This document shows positions 35,331-44,815 of a stretch of 64,000 bases of DNA, one piece after another. The stretch comes from Synchiropus splendidus. Taxonomy: Eukaryota > Chordata > Actinopteri > Syngnathiformes > Callionymidae. Positions within the stretch are counted from its first letter, which is position 1. The number at the start of each line of letters is the position of its first letter. Location of the stretch: assembly GCF_027744825.2 (NCBI RefSeq), contig NC_071347.1:18982001-19046000 (forward strand). Direction: 5' to 3'. The notes beneath the pieces are model-generated. The model saw only the letters and a list, made by a program, of their open reading frames with translations, was not told the DNA's origin and made no database searches. The translations under genes and the position numbers were made by a program.

Positions 35331-36919
35331 CACACCATTTTTCACCCTCTGATTTTTGTAACTCAGAAAATCACTCGGGTCCCCGGTCAGGTGAACTCTG
35401 CTCACTTTGAGTCCATTCAAGCTCTGACTGACAGAGAAGACTGTGGATTCATTTGACTAAAAATGAGTGAGTTGAAATGTGATGCGACCTGTGATGGCAA
35501 CAGCAACGGCAGCCTTTCAGAGACCGCTACTGTAACCGGGGAGCGTATAAGAGGGGCCTGCGGTATCCATGGCATTAGCAATGATGTGAGCGTCAGGGCT
35601 CTCAAGTCTCATGCATTCAGCGTGTGACACACGCATTTCAACCATTTCACCTGCCAGACAGGACACGGCTAAAGAGAACATCCAGCGAGTGGCACCGCAG
35701 AATATAGCGGAACGTACAGCAAATACAGGCTCTAAGAGCCGGCTCTTTGAAGGGAACTGCGGTTTCTTGCTTTCTTCATCTTTTTCCCTGCTAAAGTCAG
35801 GGGCGATTGGTCAAAATCCACGTCTACCCTGAGCAAAAGGGCAGGGGGGGCTGTCTGACACCAACGGCGCGCGATGAGGCACTGACATGAGTCAGATTTA
35901 CAGGGTTTGAAATGTCAAAATCTCAAATCAGCTTTCTTTACTCGTCGTATCTGACTCACAAATCAACATTTTGTAGCTTCATACAGCTAGTTAGCTAAAG
36001 GTCTGCCATCAACTTTTGTAGCTTAAGATGCCTTCAGAGTCCACAAACAAAATCTGACAAACAGCCAGTCACAATATGATCAAGTTGCTGTATGTATCAG
36101 ATATTTTCGTGGGTTGTTGATCATACAGAGGGCCAAATATGAGACTTATATATTATATATTATTATACAATATTTGGCAACACTGGAGAAGTCGCAAGAA
36201 GAATCTGCCCCCTACCATGAGGCAGGGGAACTGCGCGGCTCACTTTGCAGCCGTTTATATCACTGTTTCTTGCTGAGCTTTCAGACATTTGCAAACGAAA
36301 GACAGACTGACAGCTTAACTACTGACATGTTGGCAAGGGGTTTGTGCATTTCAATAGCGAGATACAGAGGGAGACAAAACGGTTTCACTGCAGAGCGAGC
36401 AACACAGTTAGCGCTATCAGTGCGAGGTGAGGTTCCGTTAGCTAGTGCCTCACTGCAGGTGAAGCAGGTAGCAGTTCAATACACACTGATCCATCAGCAG
36501 TCTCTACTACAGTGGCCTATAGAGGACTAAAAAAAACAAGTCTCAGCTGGATTCATGAGATTGGGAAAGGAAAAATGATCCAGAAAGTTATTTAATATCC
36601 AGCACCTTGTGTAAATGTATAATTTGAATTCAATATCCAGCCAGTTTGCTTCAGATATGTGAAGGTTAACCAAAGCTTCTTCACATATCTTCAATATATT
36701 CTACATGGATTACCTCATTATTCAGTTTATCACTAATCTATACTGGACAAAGACAATTGAAAGGTGATAAAAGCAATTTAAATGCAGTGAATCTGTCGTC
36801 CAAATCTTGCAACTCCACTGCTGTTGTTCCTATGAACATAAACACACTTCTTACAGAAGGCTTGTGAGAAGTGCTGGTGCGCAGCTGAGCTGGTGTGTGA
36901 CCACGGTTTCTGCTCCTGA
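35331..36919. other. Non-coding with a small repeat trace
   Basis: The words TAAGAGCCGGCTCTTTGAAG at about 35732-35751 match a common teleost hAT-like repeat but no ends are seen. The 138-codon frame at 36114-36530 contains no domain I recognise and begins in AT-rich sequence, so I treat it as chance. Confidence 0.4.
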
Positions 36920-37340
36920 CAGAGGCACCTTTGTTGAACCGTTTATCTAATATGAGGATTCCTCATCTTTATTTTATAGTGTTTCGCCTCATTTCATTTC
37001 ATAAGCCGCCGCTGCAGAGACCAGGGTTCAGCTCAAACATTGAAATGGGCTGCACGTTAGAAGTATCACAGATCCGTGCAGAAATTGATAGAGGCTTATT
37101 AAATGAAGATGTATTTCATGTGACCCGCAGCGAGGAGGGTGAGGGGGGGGGGAACCATGCCCCCGGGGGGATTCAGTCAGACCGTCCCGATCTGCTGTAC
37201 AGTCTGTTTATGAAAGCCAAAGTAAAACAACCACTTCCTGCATCTTTATTTATACGATCCAGAATAAGACTCTCATTAGTGCGTCTATTCAATTAATGCA
37301 CTCATTATTTTTGCATGCACAGAAACATCCCTTCATGTAT
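36920..37340. promoter_or_regulatory. Candidate conserved non-coding element
   Basis: Balanced unique sequence with GGCTTATTAAATGAAGATG, CTTTATTTATACG and TTCAATTAATGCACTCATTA words, interrupted by a G run (37144-37152) and a C/G tract. The 121-codon frame here shows no known domain. Confidence 0.2.
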
Positions 37341-37899
37341 AAACAGAGAAGTAATGAGTGCGGACGGCGCGGTCGGTGAGGCTGCTAGGTGGTGCTGTTG
37401 CTTCCGTTGAGCCAGGAGATCAGACAGATGCTTAAATGTGCCGATGATTGACGGCAGTTATTGGTAAAATAAGCAGCAACGTACTGGATAGATTAGTGGT
37501 GCAGGGAGTGGTGTCAGAAAGTACCTGCTCTCCCGCAGCTAAGAGTCTTCAAGTGAGAACATATGTAAGAGCCAGTGCTGGATTTGTTGCCATACATCAC
37601 ACCATTTAACACTTTGAACTGTCAGGCGAGTGCCACTCACTCACTCTCTTGATACCTTCATCTGTCAGCTCGATATCATAAACGCTATCAGCTCCCCAAT
37701 GTTGCCGCTTGATTCTGTCAACTGTTTCAAAAGTGCGACTGCGCCCCTTCATTTCCGACACATGAATAAGTGAGAGGTTATTAATATGTCTCTTTCATTA
37801 CACTCTGCGTGGCATGAGCATGGGATGATGCTCGCCACGCTGCGGTTCTGATGTCCGATTTGTAAGGCAACAAAGGCGTCACCGGGCCCACATGAAATA
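37341..37899. other. Non-coding, nothing recognised
   Basis: Unique sequence, no supported feature. Confidence 0.45.
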
Positions 37900-38200
37900 A
37901 TAAGCATCCGGAGGAACGGTCGGCCTCTGAAGGAGGTTATTTCACCGCGCGGCTGTTTGAAATGAAACTGAATTAATTACGGCTTGAACTTATTTGTTCT
38001 GAGGAAAAATAATTATTAATGATTCATAGCCCAGAGTTACTCCTCCTTTCGCTCCAAACAAATATTTACTTTTAAGCCGCAGTGCAAATATTGTGAATAT
38101 CCGAGCTGGTGGCAAAACTGGTCAAACTTATCCAGCGCCAGGACGAAAACCAACCGCGCGGGAGCCTCTCCTTGGCTGTCGTCTGATAAACTTTTTATTT
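37900..38200. promoter_or_regulatory. Candidate conserved non-coding element
   Basis: One of the most enhancer-like islands in the window: CTGAATTAATTACGGC, AATAATTATTAATGATTC, a forkhead-like CAAACAAATATTTAC and AGTGCAAATATTG within about 130 bp, 4.3 kb upstream of rora exon 1, with no repeat and no coding frame. Function is inferred from word density and location only. Confidence 0.3.
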
Positions 38201-38515
38201 GAAGGGTGTCCTCTCCGCTCTCGCTGGTGTCTTCCTCCAGTGCACTCCTGATTTGAAATATCGCCTTACATAATGAGGGAGAAAAATAGCGCGGCGTTGC
38301 ACCCCTGAGCCGATGTCAGCTTAATCAATCATTTTTAAACACAGGCAGGGATGCTTACGCCACACACTTCACATCCGCCCCATCCTTCCCCCTCCGCCCG
38401 ACGTGACAGCGGCGTAATTCATTTTATCTCAGAAATTAAGCCGACAGCATCAAACTTGTCCTTGTATGTTTTGTTGTTGTAAACACGAGACAGTGATCAA
38501 GCGTTTCCTTTCAAC

Positions 38516-38670
38516 ATGGAGTTGAAATTCATCTCAGCGTCTGTTATGCTCTTCCTATATTGTCCCTGTGCTCGCGTGGGTTTCCTCCAGAGCATGTGCA
38601 GGTGTTTGTGTGATAGACTGCTGGGCTTTCCAGGGTGTCCTCCGCATCTCTCCTCAAGTTGCTTCAAATC
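38516..38670 (-). repeat. Fragment of common teleost interspersed repeat
   Basis: The reverse complement reads through CTCTGGAGGAAACCCACGCG and AGCACAGGGACAATA, the same dispersed module as at 4806. It abuts a LINE remnant on its right. Confidence 0.55.
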
Positions 38671-38689
38671 CATTAAGAGAGAAATGGGG

Positions 38690-38842
38690 GTGGTTTCATG
38701 CAAATTCTGGAACAGTTCACAGCCAAACATGAGGATCTGCACCTGCAAGTCTGACACCATGGGTCTCAGTTGGAGCACGATGGGAAGCTCTGCTCAGGTT
38801 GGAGATGATGTCCTTGCCCAGGTGGAGTGTCTTCATGAGGGT
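38690..38842 (+). pseudogene. Reverse-transcriptase fragment of a non-LTR retrotransposon
   Basis: The plus-strand frame reads NMRICTCKSDTMGLS then SSAQVGDDVLAQVE and a stop at 38843. This corresponds to the MRISTSKSETMVL ... VGDEILPQVEEFKYLG segment seen in many fish LINE reverse transcriptases, just before the thumb. Only about 45 codons remain, and the frame is lost where FKYLG should follow. It is a different lineage from the remnant at 2311. Confidence 0.7.
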
Positions 38843-39939
38843 TAAAAGATGGAGGGTGAAATGAACAGATACAGTAGATCAGAGTGGCGTCCTTCTCCTT
38901 GCAAACGCTCCAGTTCTGTCATGGTGACGAAAGATCGACGCTCCAGCTCTCCCCCGTGGTCACGAGCTTTTGTGGGAGACAAAACTACAGGCAACTGAAA
39001 ACAGTTTTCTCCTGTGGCCAGCTGGACTCTCGCTCAGGGAGAGCTGCTCCGTCATTCCAGAGAGACTCGAACAAGCACACTTTCAAGAGTTTTTGACAAA
39101 TATTCAGTAAATCATTCATAGTTTAAGAGATTATGCGAGACAGAGAGAAGGGTTTCCAGACGGCCAAACCGCAACTGACGTCCCTCTATTTCTATTTTTT
39201 TAGTAACATGAAGCCACATTTAGATAAAGACAAAGATTATTTTCTTAAACCAAACTATGAGCCCTTTATAATAGCACCGTTATAATCGTATCTTTACGAA
39301 CCATTTCCGAAATGGAGTGCAGTGATTGGTAAGATATAAGCCGACCACGTCACATCAAACGATATTCCGCATCTGCTGTCTTGCAGATACAGGTCTGACA
39401 GGAATCATTCGCCCGAGGGCCTCTCAGCATATGCACAAAAATTCTGGTGTCATTTTCAGGAGTAAACATGGTGTCATGAACCCAGGAAGTCCTGAAGTCT
39501 GGGGTCACACAACAGGTCACATGATGAAAACCAACCTGCCATATAACAATTTAAGCTTACAAGTCGCTTTGCTTGATAGCATTGTAGTGCTAACGGCTAC
39601 ATTCAGGTAACACATTTTTGCTTGCGCTAGAGACACTGCTGTAACTGGTCTTATGTTCTTGACCTAAATAATGCAAGATGTTTTTGGTGGCGCTGATTTA
39701 TAGCCGGAAGCTAAGTGACGATTCTCTGCAACTCAGGAAAAATAGCACAATATACTGTATGTATTACATATTATATATTACATACTGTATATTATTACAT
39801 ATTCTCAGGTCACCGTCTTTGCCTCGTGTTGTTACAAGTCATCTTCCAATCTCCCTTTCAATTATTATTTCCAGTCTTTCATCAAAACCTTTTGCATAAT
39901 ATTTTTGTTTAATTTAATTTAAAATTGCACTAAGTACAT
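38843..39939. other. Non-coding, nothing recognised
   Basis: Unique sequence. TATATTACATACTGTATATT-type AT-rich words lie near 39760-39800. Possibly the interior of the hAT-like element ending at 40079, but no left end was found. Confidence 0.4.
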
Positions 39940-40079
39940 TTTATTGCTTATAGTTGTTTGATTGAAAACAATCTGTGGAATTTGATATTATTGTGACTCA
40001 GTCAAAGCTCTTGCAGACCACATAAACTGGCTTGGCTGGCCCAGATTTGGCCCCCCGGCCTTGGGTTTGACCCCTGTAA
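39940..40079 (-). mobile_element. hAT-like fragment, inverted terminus
   Basis: Ends CCAGATTTGGCCCCCCGGCC then TTGGGTTTGACCCCTG, the inverse of the terminus at 31665. It extends left through CTTGCAGACCACATAAACTGG and is then unclear. Confidence 0.65.
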
Positions 40080-42289
40080 GCGCCTGAAGAACTAAAGCTT
40101 AAAACTGTTCAGCCTCAGTGATGTTCCCATGTGAGCCAGAAAGACTTCATTACAGTGAACAAGAGATGAGTGATCTCGATTGAAACCATGTGAGGTCATT
40201 AAACTTTCATATGAATCCCTCAATTCAGTGACGGTTTAGAAGGGCGCTTTGTAAATTACCAGGAAAAGTTGTTCCATAAGAGCTGTTTGTAAAGACATGT
40301 TGTGAAGTGACACGATGTACCAGACTACAAGACCAGCACCATGTGATTGATATTCAATGCATGCAACTGTGGTGGGAGGAAACCAGAGTGCCTGACGGAA
40401 ATAGTTAAATTAAAATTAAAAGTACAATTTAAAAGGTAAAATTAGAGAGATTAGAATGGATCACGAACACACAAAAATAGATCTGAAGGTTCATAAATTG
40501 TATTTTCCAGCTCCTGATCAAAGTGATCAGTGATAAAACACAGTTTAACTCAATGTTTTATTGAATGTTTTTTATGTTTATTGGCGATTAAAAATAAAAC
40601 AATCAATATTCCAAATAGTTTTATGAGAATTATTTTGAAAACAATTTCGTCACAAGTCACCGAACTCATGCTTCTCCTCTTCTGGCAGCAGTGGCCTGTC
40701 AAAAACCACGTGTCTCTCTTTAAGGGGGCGGGGCTTAGCCTCGTCGTCACGTGTGTGAGTCGTGCTGCTTGTAGCTGCTGCGCAACGGGAGGCGCTTTGC
40801 TTCATGACGTGAATCGCTTCATGATTTTATTTTATTTTTTTAATATGATTACATTTCTGTTAAATGACTTTTATTTTGTTGTGATAATATAAAGTTGATT
40901 CTTGGATTGATTATTTTAAATAAAAAATATATTTTAAAGAAATGTGTCATGCAAATACCTTTTGTTTTTCTATTGCTGGTAAATATCTCCCATTCATATG
41001 TTGCAGCCTTTTTGGTGTAAACACAGGCATTTAAAACTCTCCATTGCCCTTCAGTTAATAATAATCACTTTCCACATGTCTGAAGAGACAAACTGAAGAC
41101 ATGAGCGAGTTGGTTGGCCAATGAAATGGACTGAAATTTAATGTACAGCTTAACTCTCCATGGAATTTAAAATAACAGCAGTGGTTCAGTTCTGCATCCG
41201 TGCTGTGCTTATGCAACAAGGCGAGTGTAACAGTTGCCATACAATTACAAAAAATACTTTTATTTTTCTCCATTTTCATAGTTTAGTTATGCCTGGTTTC
41301 TTGTTTGTCTATTGTGTGTTGCCCTTCCTATGTATTTCTTCTTCGTGTGTTTTAGCTTTAAATCGTATCTGTCCCCTGCAGCTTCCCTTTTTATTGAAGC
41401 GGTGCGTGACCACGTTTTGTACTTGTTGCCATCTTGCACTTTTAATTCGTGTGTATTGTCTCATCTTGTGCAATCCTGTCTCATTGTATTTGTCCGCACT
41501 AAGTGTCGATATTTCCATATTTGGGGGTGTTGTAAATATTTATTAATATTTTTTAACTTGATGAGCGTGTGATGTACTAATTTATTTTCAGTGTGGAGAG
41601 TGGGCAACTGTGACACTGATTTGTTTTGTTTCGCTTGAACAAAGAACATAACGCAGAAGTCACACTAACACAATGCACATAGCGTCACTGCGTCATTGAA
41701 CAGATAAACTCTTTTAGTACATTCACCAGTAACAGCATGATTAAGGGATGTTGGAATAGTGTTTAACTTAAATTTATAATCCAGGTGGACAGAAGTGTGG
41801 CCTTCTTTACCATGGCTGCTGCACCTGCGACCCAACTTCAGTTGAGTGGAAGAAAATGCATTGAGTATAAGTGTTTAAAATCTTTTCTCTGACTATACGG
41901 TGCGGAACACTCATCTTCTGCGTTCAGGAAGGGTGGGTGTTAGAATCCAGTGTGAGCCAAGAGTTTGTAGCCATTGTTTGTGTGTGTGTGTGTGTGACTG
42001 GTTGTCCGCCCATCCAGGACGTCCCCTGACTCCCATCCCATGTGGGCTGGACTCCGGCCCCATCCCATAACATGAATGACCCGTGGATCATGACTGAACT
42101 TCAACAGCAGATTCAGTGTTTGATTCAATATATCAGAATAATTTCAGTAACAGCCTCAAATTTCAGCTTTAATAAGTGAAGAAGAAGAAGAAGTTATTAA
42201 ACAACCTAAAAAGGTGGGATGTTTTCTTCTCGTGTAATCACACAATGCAGGTTTATCAGATACTTTTCGTGATTTCAACTCGAACTTAA
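40080..42289. other. Upstream flank of rora, mostly AT-rich
   Basis: Holds a GGGAGGAAACCAGAGTGCC repeat trace (40374-40394), a GGGGGCGGGGC GC-box-like word (40725-40735) and a CACGTG E-box (40748-40753) about 1.8 kb upstream of the start codon, a (TG)n run at 41979-41996 and a GAA run at about 42178-42193. No exon is supported. Confidence 0.45.
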
Positions 42290-42528
42290 TCTCCGTTTCG
42301 CCGCGGATTAGTTCCAGGCCTGACGCTCCCTGTGTGCCGGACTCAACAGCGCCGCCGCTGGACAATCAGACATACACACCCTCCTCCACACACACTCGCG
42401 TTTCTCATTTCTTACTTCTGCTCTAAATTAGATACCGACGCGCTTGGGTCGGGGCTCACACCTCGTGTAGAATTAGTTTGAAGTGACCGGCGTGTAGTTG
42501 TAGACCGCGAGCCAGCCAAGCGCCCAGC

Positions 42529-42682
42529 ATGGACTCCCCGCCTGATGCAGCGAGCGAGCCGGGCAACAGCGCCTCGCAGCCGGCTACCCCGCGCAGGGAA
42601 ACCCCGGTCAGCCTGGAGACGCTCCGGAAAGCGGACCACGCGGCTCCGGTTCGAAGGCAGACCTGCTCAAGCACCAACAGAG
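42529..42682 (+). CDS. rora: First coding exon of RORalpha isoform 1 (partial gene)
   Basis: Encodes the amino-terminal A/B segment of the nuclear orphan receptor RORalpha (NR1F1), a nuclear protein that binds AGGTCA half-sites as a monomer and acts in cerebellar development, circadian control and lymphoid differentiation. The 51 residues plus one base begin MDSPPDAASEPGNS and run through RRETPVSLE and HAAPVRRQTCSSTNR, followed by the first base of a split glycine codon. From memory, mammalian RORalpha1 has SEPG, SRETP, APVRRQ and SSTSRG in the same order and a phase-1 intron at that glycine. The start has A at -3 and G at +4. The exon ends AG|GTAAGC. An in-frame stop at 42726 lies in the intron. 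Zinc fingers and ligand-binding domain are in later exons beyond this window. Teleosts usually carry two copies (roraa, rorab), and I cannot tell which this is. Confidence 0.88.
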
Positions 42683-42688
42683 GTAAGC
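42683..42688 (+). other. rora: Splice donor of rora intron 1
   Basis: GTAAGC directly after AG, a near-consensus U1 site in phase 1. No acceptor leading to the nuclear-receptor zinc-finger exon was found downstream in the window, so intron 1 is at least 21.3 kb, in line with the very long first intron of vertebrate RORA. Confidence 0.8.
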
Positions 42689-43342
42689 GAACCGCGTCGG
42701 GTTCGGAGGCCAAACGTTTGATGTGAAAATATCAAAGTTAAAAAATGAATGAAATCGCGGCGGCTGGTGTGGAGACGGAGCCCCGCGAATCCAGCCGTCG
42801 CTTCACACCCCCCCCCCGCCAAACACCGGATCTATCGCTTGAACCCGTCATGTCTGGCTGCTCGGTTATTGACAGCTCGGGGGCTCGCGGGGTCTCAGCG
42901 CGCCGGGAAAGCGGTCACAAACTTGGGGAGCCGCGGCTCGGACTGGCCAAAGGTGGCGGGCGCCCCGAAAGTGCTGCAAAGTTTGTTTATCGATCTGCTT
43001 CAGCTCTCAATGCCGTTTGAGAGCGGGCACGTCCGTGTGAGGCGACAGCCCGGGAGTGTCTGCGGAGGTTAGCGCCTCCTGGTCACCTATAACGACCCCC
43101 CCTCACCCCCCCCACGCTGTCAGTCATCTGCACCCAGAATCGTTGCACACCGACGGATCGATCCACCGCGTCCCGTCCATGTTGTACAGTACAGACAGTA
43201 GTTAACCACACCCCCCTCTCTGCCTGCCTCACACTCGCACAACTCAAACTAAAAGATAGTTCTTCGCTCTCTGATGCCAATCGATGCATTTGAATGATGC
43301 GTTCAAGAACCGGAATGCTTCTTTATTTTTTCAGGAGGGGGG

Positions 43343-43362
43343 GCGCGCGCGCGCGCGCGCGC
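43343..43362. repeat. (GC)n alternating tract
   Basis: Ten uninterrupted GC units preceded by a G run and followed by CTCCTGCGCGCGAGG. Alternating CG is the classic Z-DNA-forming sequence. It lies 660 bp downstream of exon 1. Confidence 0.95.
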
Positions 43363-43695
43363 TCCTGCGCGCGAGGGTATATTTAGAGTGTGATATGGTG
43401 AATGTGGAATGTAAGCTGGTTATGTAACAGGTTTAGCCATAAACAGAGCGCGGGGAGAGACACAGGGAGCAGAAATCACCGTCCGATCTGCTCAACTATG
43501 ATCACCCTTGGAGTCGACACACAAATCCAGTTGATGATTTCTGTTGTTGTTCAGTGTGTGACTTGGCTCTGCCACAGCTCTTATGTAATAGCAACCAGAG
43601 AGGAGACACAGACAGGTAGTTGGGATTGATTTCTCTCCTTGTTTTTTTTCTTCTTCCTTCCTGACAAGTCTGACTTTGAGACACTGCTAACCTGC

Positions 43696-43706
43696 TGACC
43701 TATATC
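43696..43706 (-). promoter_or_regulatory. Near-consensus ROR response element
   Basis: The minus strand reads GATATAGGTCA, an AGGTCA half-site with the 5' AT-rich extension required by ROR and REV-ERB receptors (consensus WAWNTRGGTCA). It departs only at the first base. Position 1 kb into intron 1 would suit feedback on rora itself, but half-sites are common by chance. Confidence 0.35.
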
Positions 43707-43977
43707 CACCCCACCCCTTTATGCACAGGATTAAAGTGTGTCTGCGAGAGAAAGACAGGAAAAAGAACGCCTTTGCTCCTGTTATGTAATGCTGAATGGG
43801 TGAAAAAAAAACCATGTTCAGTAGGACAACCTCTGCTGCAGGAGAGCAGTTTGTCTACTTAACAGGTTTATTGTTGAACCTTTGCGCCGTGAGTAATGGT
43901 CATTAAAGTGGCCAAACACGGAGAAGAAAGTTGTGAAAAGTTGGAGAGTATCGGGGCAGGAATTCATCAATAAAATA

Positions 43978-44365
43978 AGAAGTTGTAGAACTATGAGAGA
44001 GGCAAAACTTCAAGTTGGAAAATGTAGTTCACCAACACAACAAGGTGTGTAGTGACATTTTAATAACAAGGAAGTAGTTGTTAAAATTGGTTGGCATGTA
44101 GAGTAGAAGACAAGTTGAACGAACAGGAACACAATCTGGAAAATGTTGTACAATGTATTTGAATAGTTATTGGAGTCATAATTTGGGACAAAAACTGCGA
44201 TACAAAAGTGAAAAAAGTCTGTACGGTTTATGTTCCATAATTGTGTGGTGCTGGTGTTTGGACGTCGACTAAATACCCTAAAAATCTGAGCTGTATAACT
44301 GTAAATTAGTAACAATTTAAGCTCTCACTGCCAGAAAAAAATGGAATACATTTGAAAAATAAAGC
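43978..44365 (+). repeat. Tandem duplication, unit 1
   Basis: About 390 bp beginning AGAAGTTGTAGAACTATG, repeated at 44424-44815 with an offset of about 446-457 bp. Long identical stretches include GACATTTTAATAACAAGGAA, GTTAAAATTGGTTGGCATGT and GTTATTGGAGTCATAATTTG. The matching 101- and 94-codon minus frames are an effect of the duplication and not genes. Confidence 0.9.
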
Positions 44366-44423
44366 ACAGTTTAGCTGACAAGTAGGATTAAAAAATGGAA
44401 TTAATTAATAGAAAAATCAGAAA

Positions 44424-44815
44424 AGAAGTTGTAGAACTATAGAAAAAATATCTATTCAGAGGCAAAACTTCAAGTTGGAAAATGTATTTCACCAACACAA
44501 ACAGGTGTGGAGCTAAGTGACATTTTAATAACAAGGAAGTAGTTGTTAAAATTGGTTGGCATGTAGAGGAGAAGACAAGTTGAATGAACAATCTGGAAAA
44601 TGTTGTACAATGTATTTGAATAGTTATTGGAGTCATAATTTGGGACAAAAACTGCGATACAAAAGTGAAAAAAGTCTGTACAATTTGTGTTCCATAATTG
44701 TGTGGTGCTGGTGTTCAGTCGTCCATTAAATAAATAAAAAAATGAGCTGTACAACTGTAAATGAATCTCAATTTAAGTGCTCACAACCAGAAAAAAAGTT
44801 GATTAAATTTGGATA
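44424..44815 (+). repeat. Tandem duplication, unit 2
   Basis: Second unit. It differs by small indels (a 20-bp insertion before GAGGCAAAACTTC, loss of about 10 bp near GAATGAACAATCTGG) and scattered substitutions. The last 60 bp are more diverged. Similarity is high enough to suggest a fairly recent local duplication. Confidence 0.9.

Larger units (their letters stand above)
42290..43090 (+). promoter_or_regulatory. CpG island and presumed rora isoform-1 promoter
   Basis: CpG dinucleotides are dense from CCGTTTCGCCGCGGATTAG (42294) to about 43080, whereas CpG is sparse over most of the window. The block brackets a start codon with good Kozak context and a strong splice donor. I see no TATA box at a fitting distance, consistent with a dispersed CpG-type promoter. 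The transcription start is probably between 42360 and 42500 but cannot be fixed from sequence. C-runs and a GGGGAGCCGCGGCTCGG block continue into the beginning of intron 1. Confidence 0.7.
43091..43977. other. Proximal part of intron 1
   Basis: Unique sequence containing C-runs near 43095-43112, an alternating CG tract and a ROR-like site (both listed). No coding frame is credible. Confidence 0.5.

Noticed and set aside
36114..36530. 138-codon plus-strand frame
   Set aside because: Starts in AT-rich sequence with low-complexity tail, and I recognise no domain. There is no CpG or promoter signal nearby.
31668..40079. The inverted GGGGGCCAAATCTGGCC termini at 31665 and 40079 read as the two ends of one 8.4-kb hAT transposon
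   Set aside because: The interior contains other complete elements and unique DNA with no transposase, and the body next to each end differs. Two separate small copies are more likely.
42683..42726. Read-through extension of the exon-1 open frame to a stop at 42726
   Set aside because: It lies beyond a strong GTAAGC donor, and the RORalpha family splices exactly there, so the extra 14 codons are intronic.
44010..44754. Pair of similar minus-strand frames of 101 and 94 codons that look like paralogous small genes
   Set aside because: They are the same tandem-duplicated DNA. The frame is Phe/Tyr/Ser/Thr-rich, the AT-rich DNA gives such frames by chance, and no start or splice context supports them.
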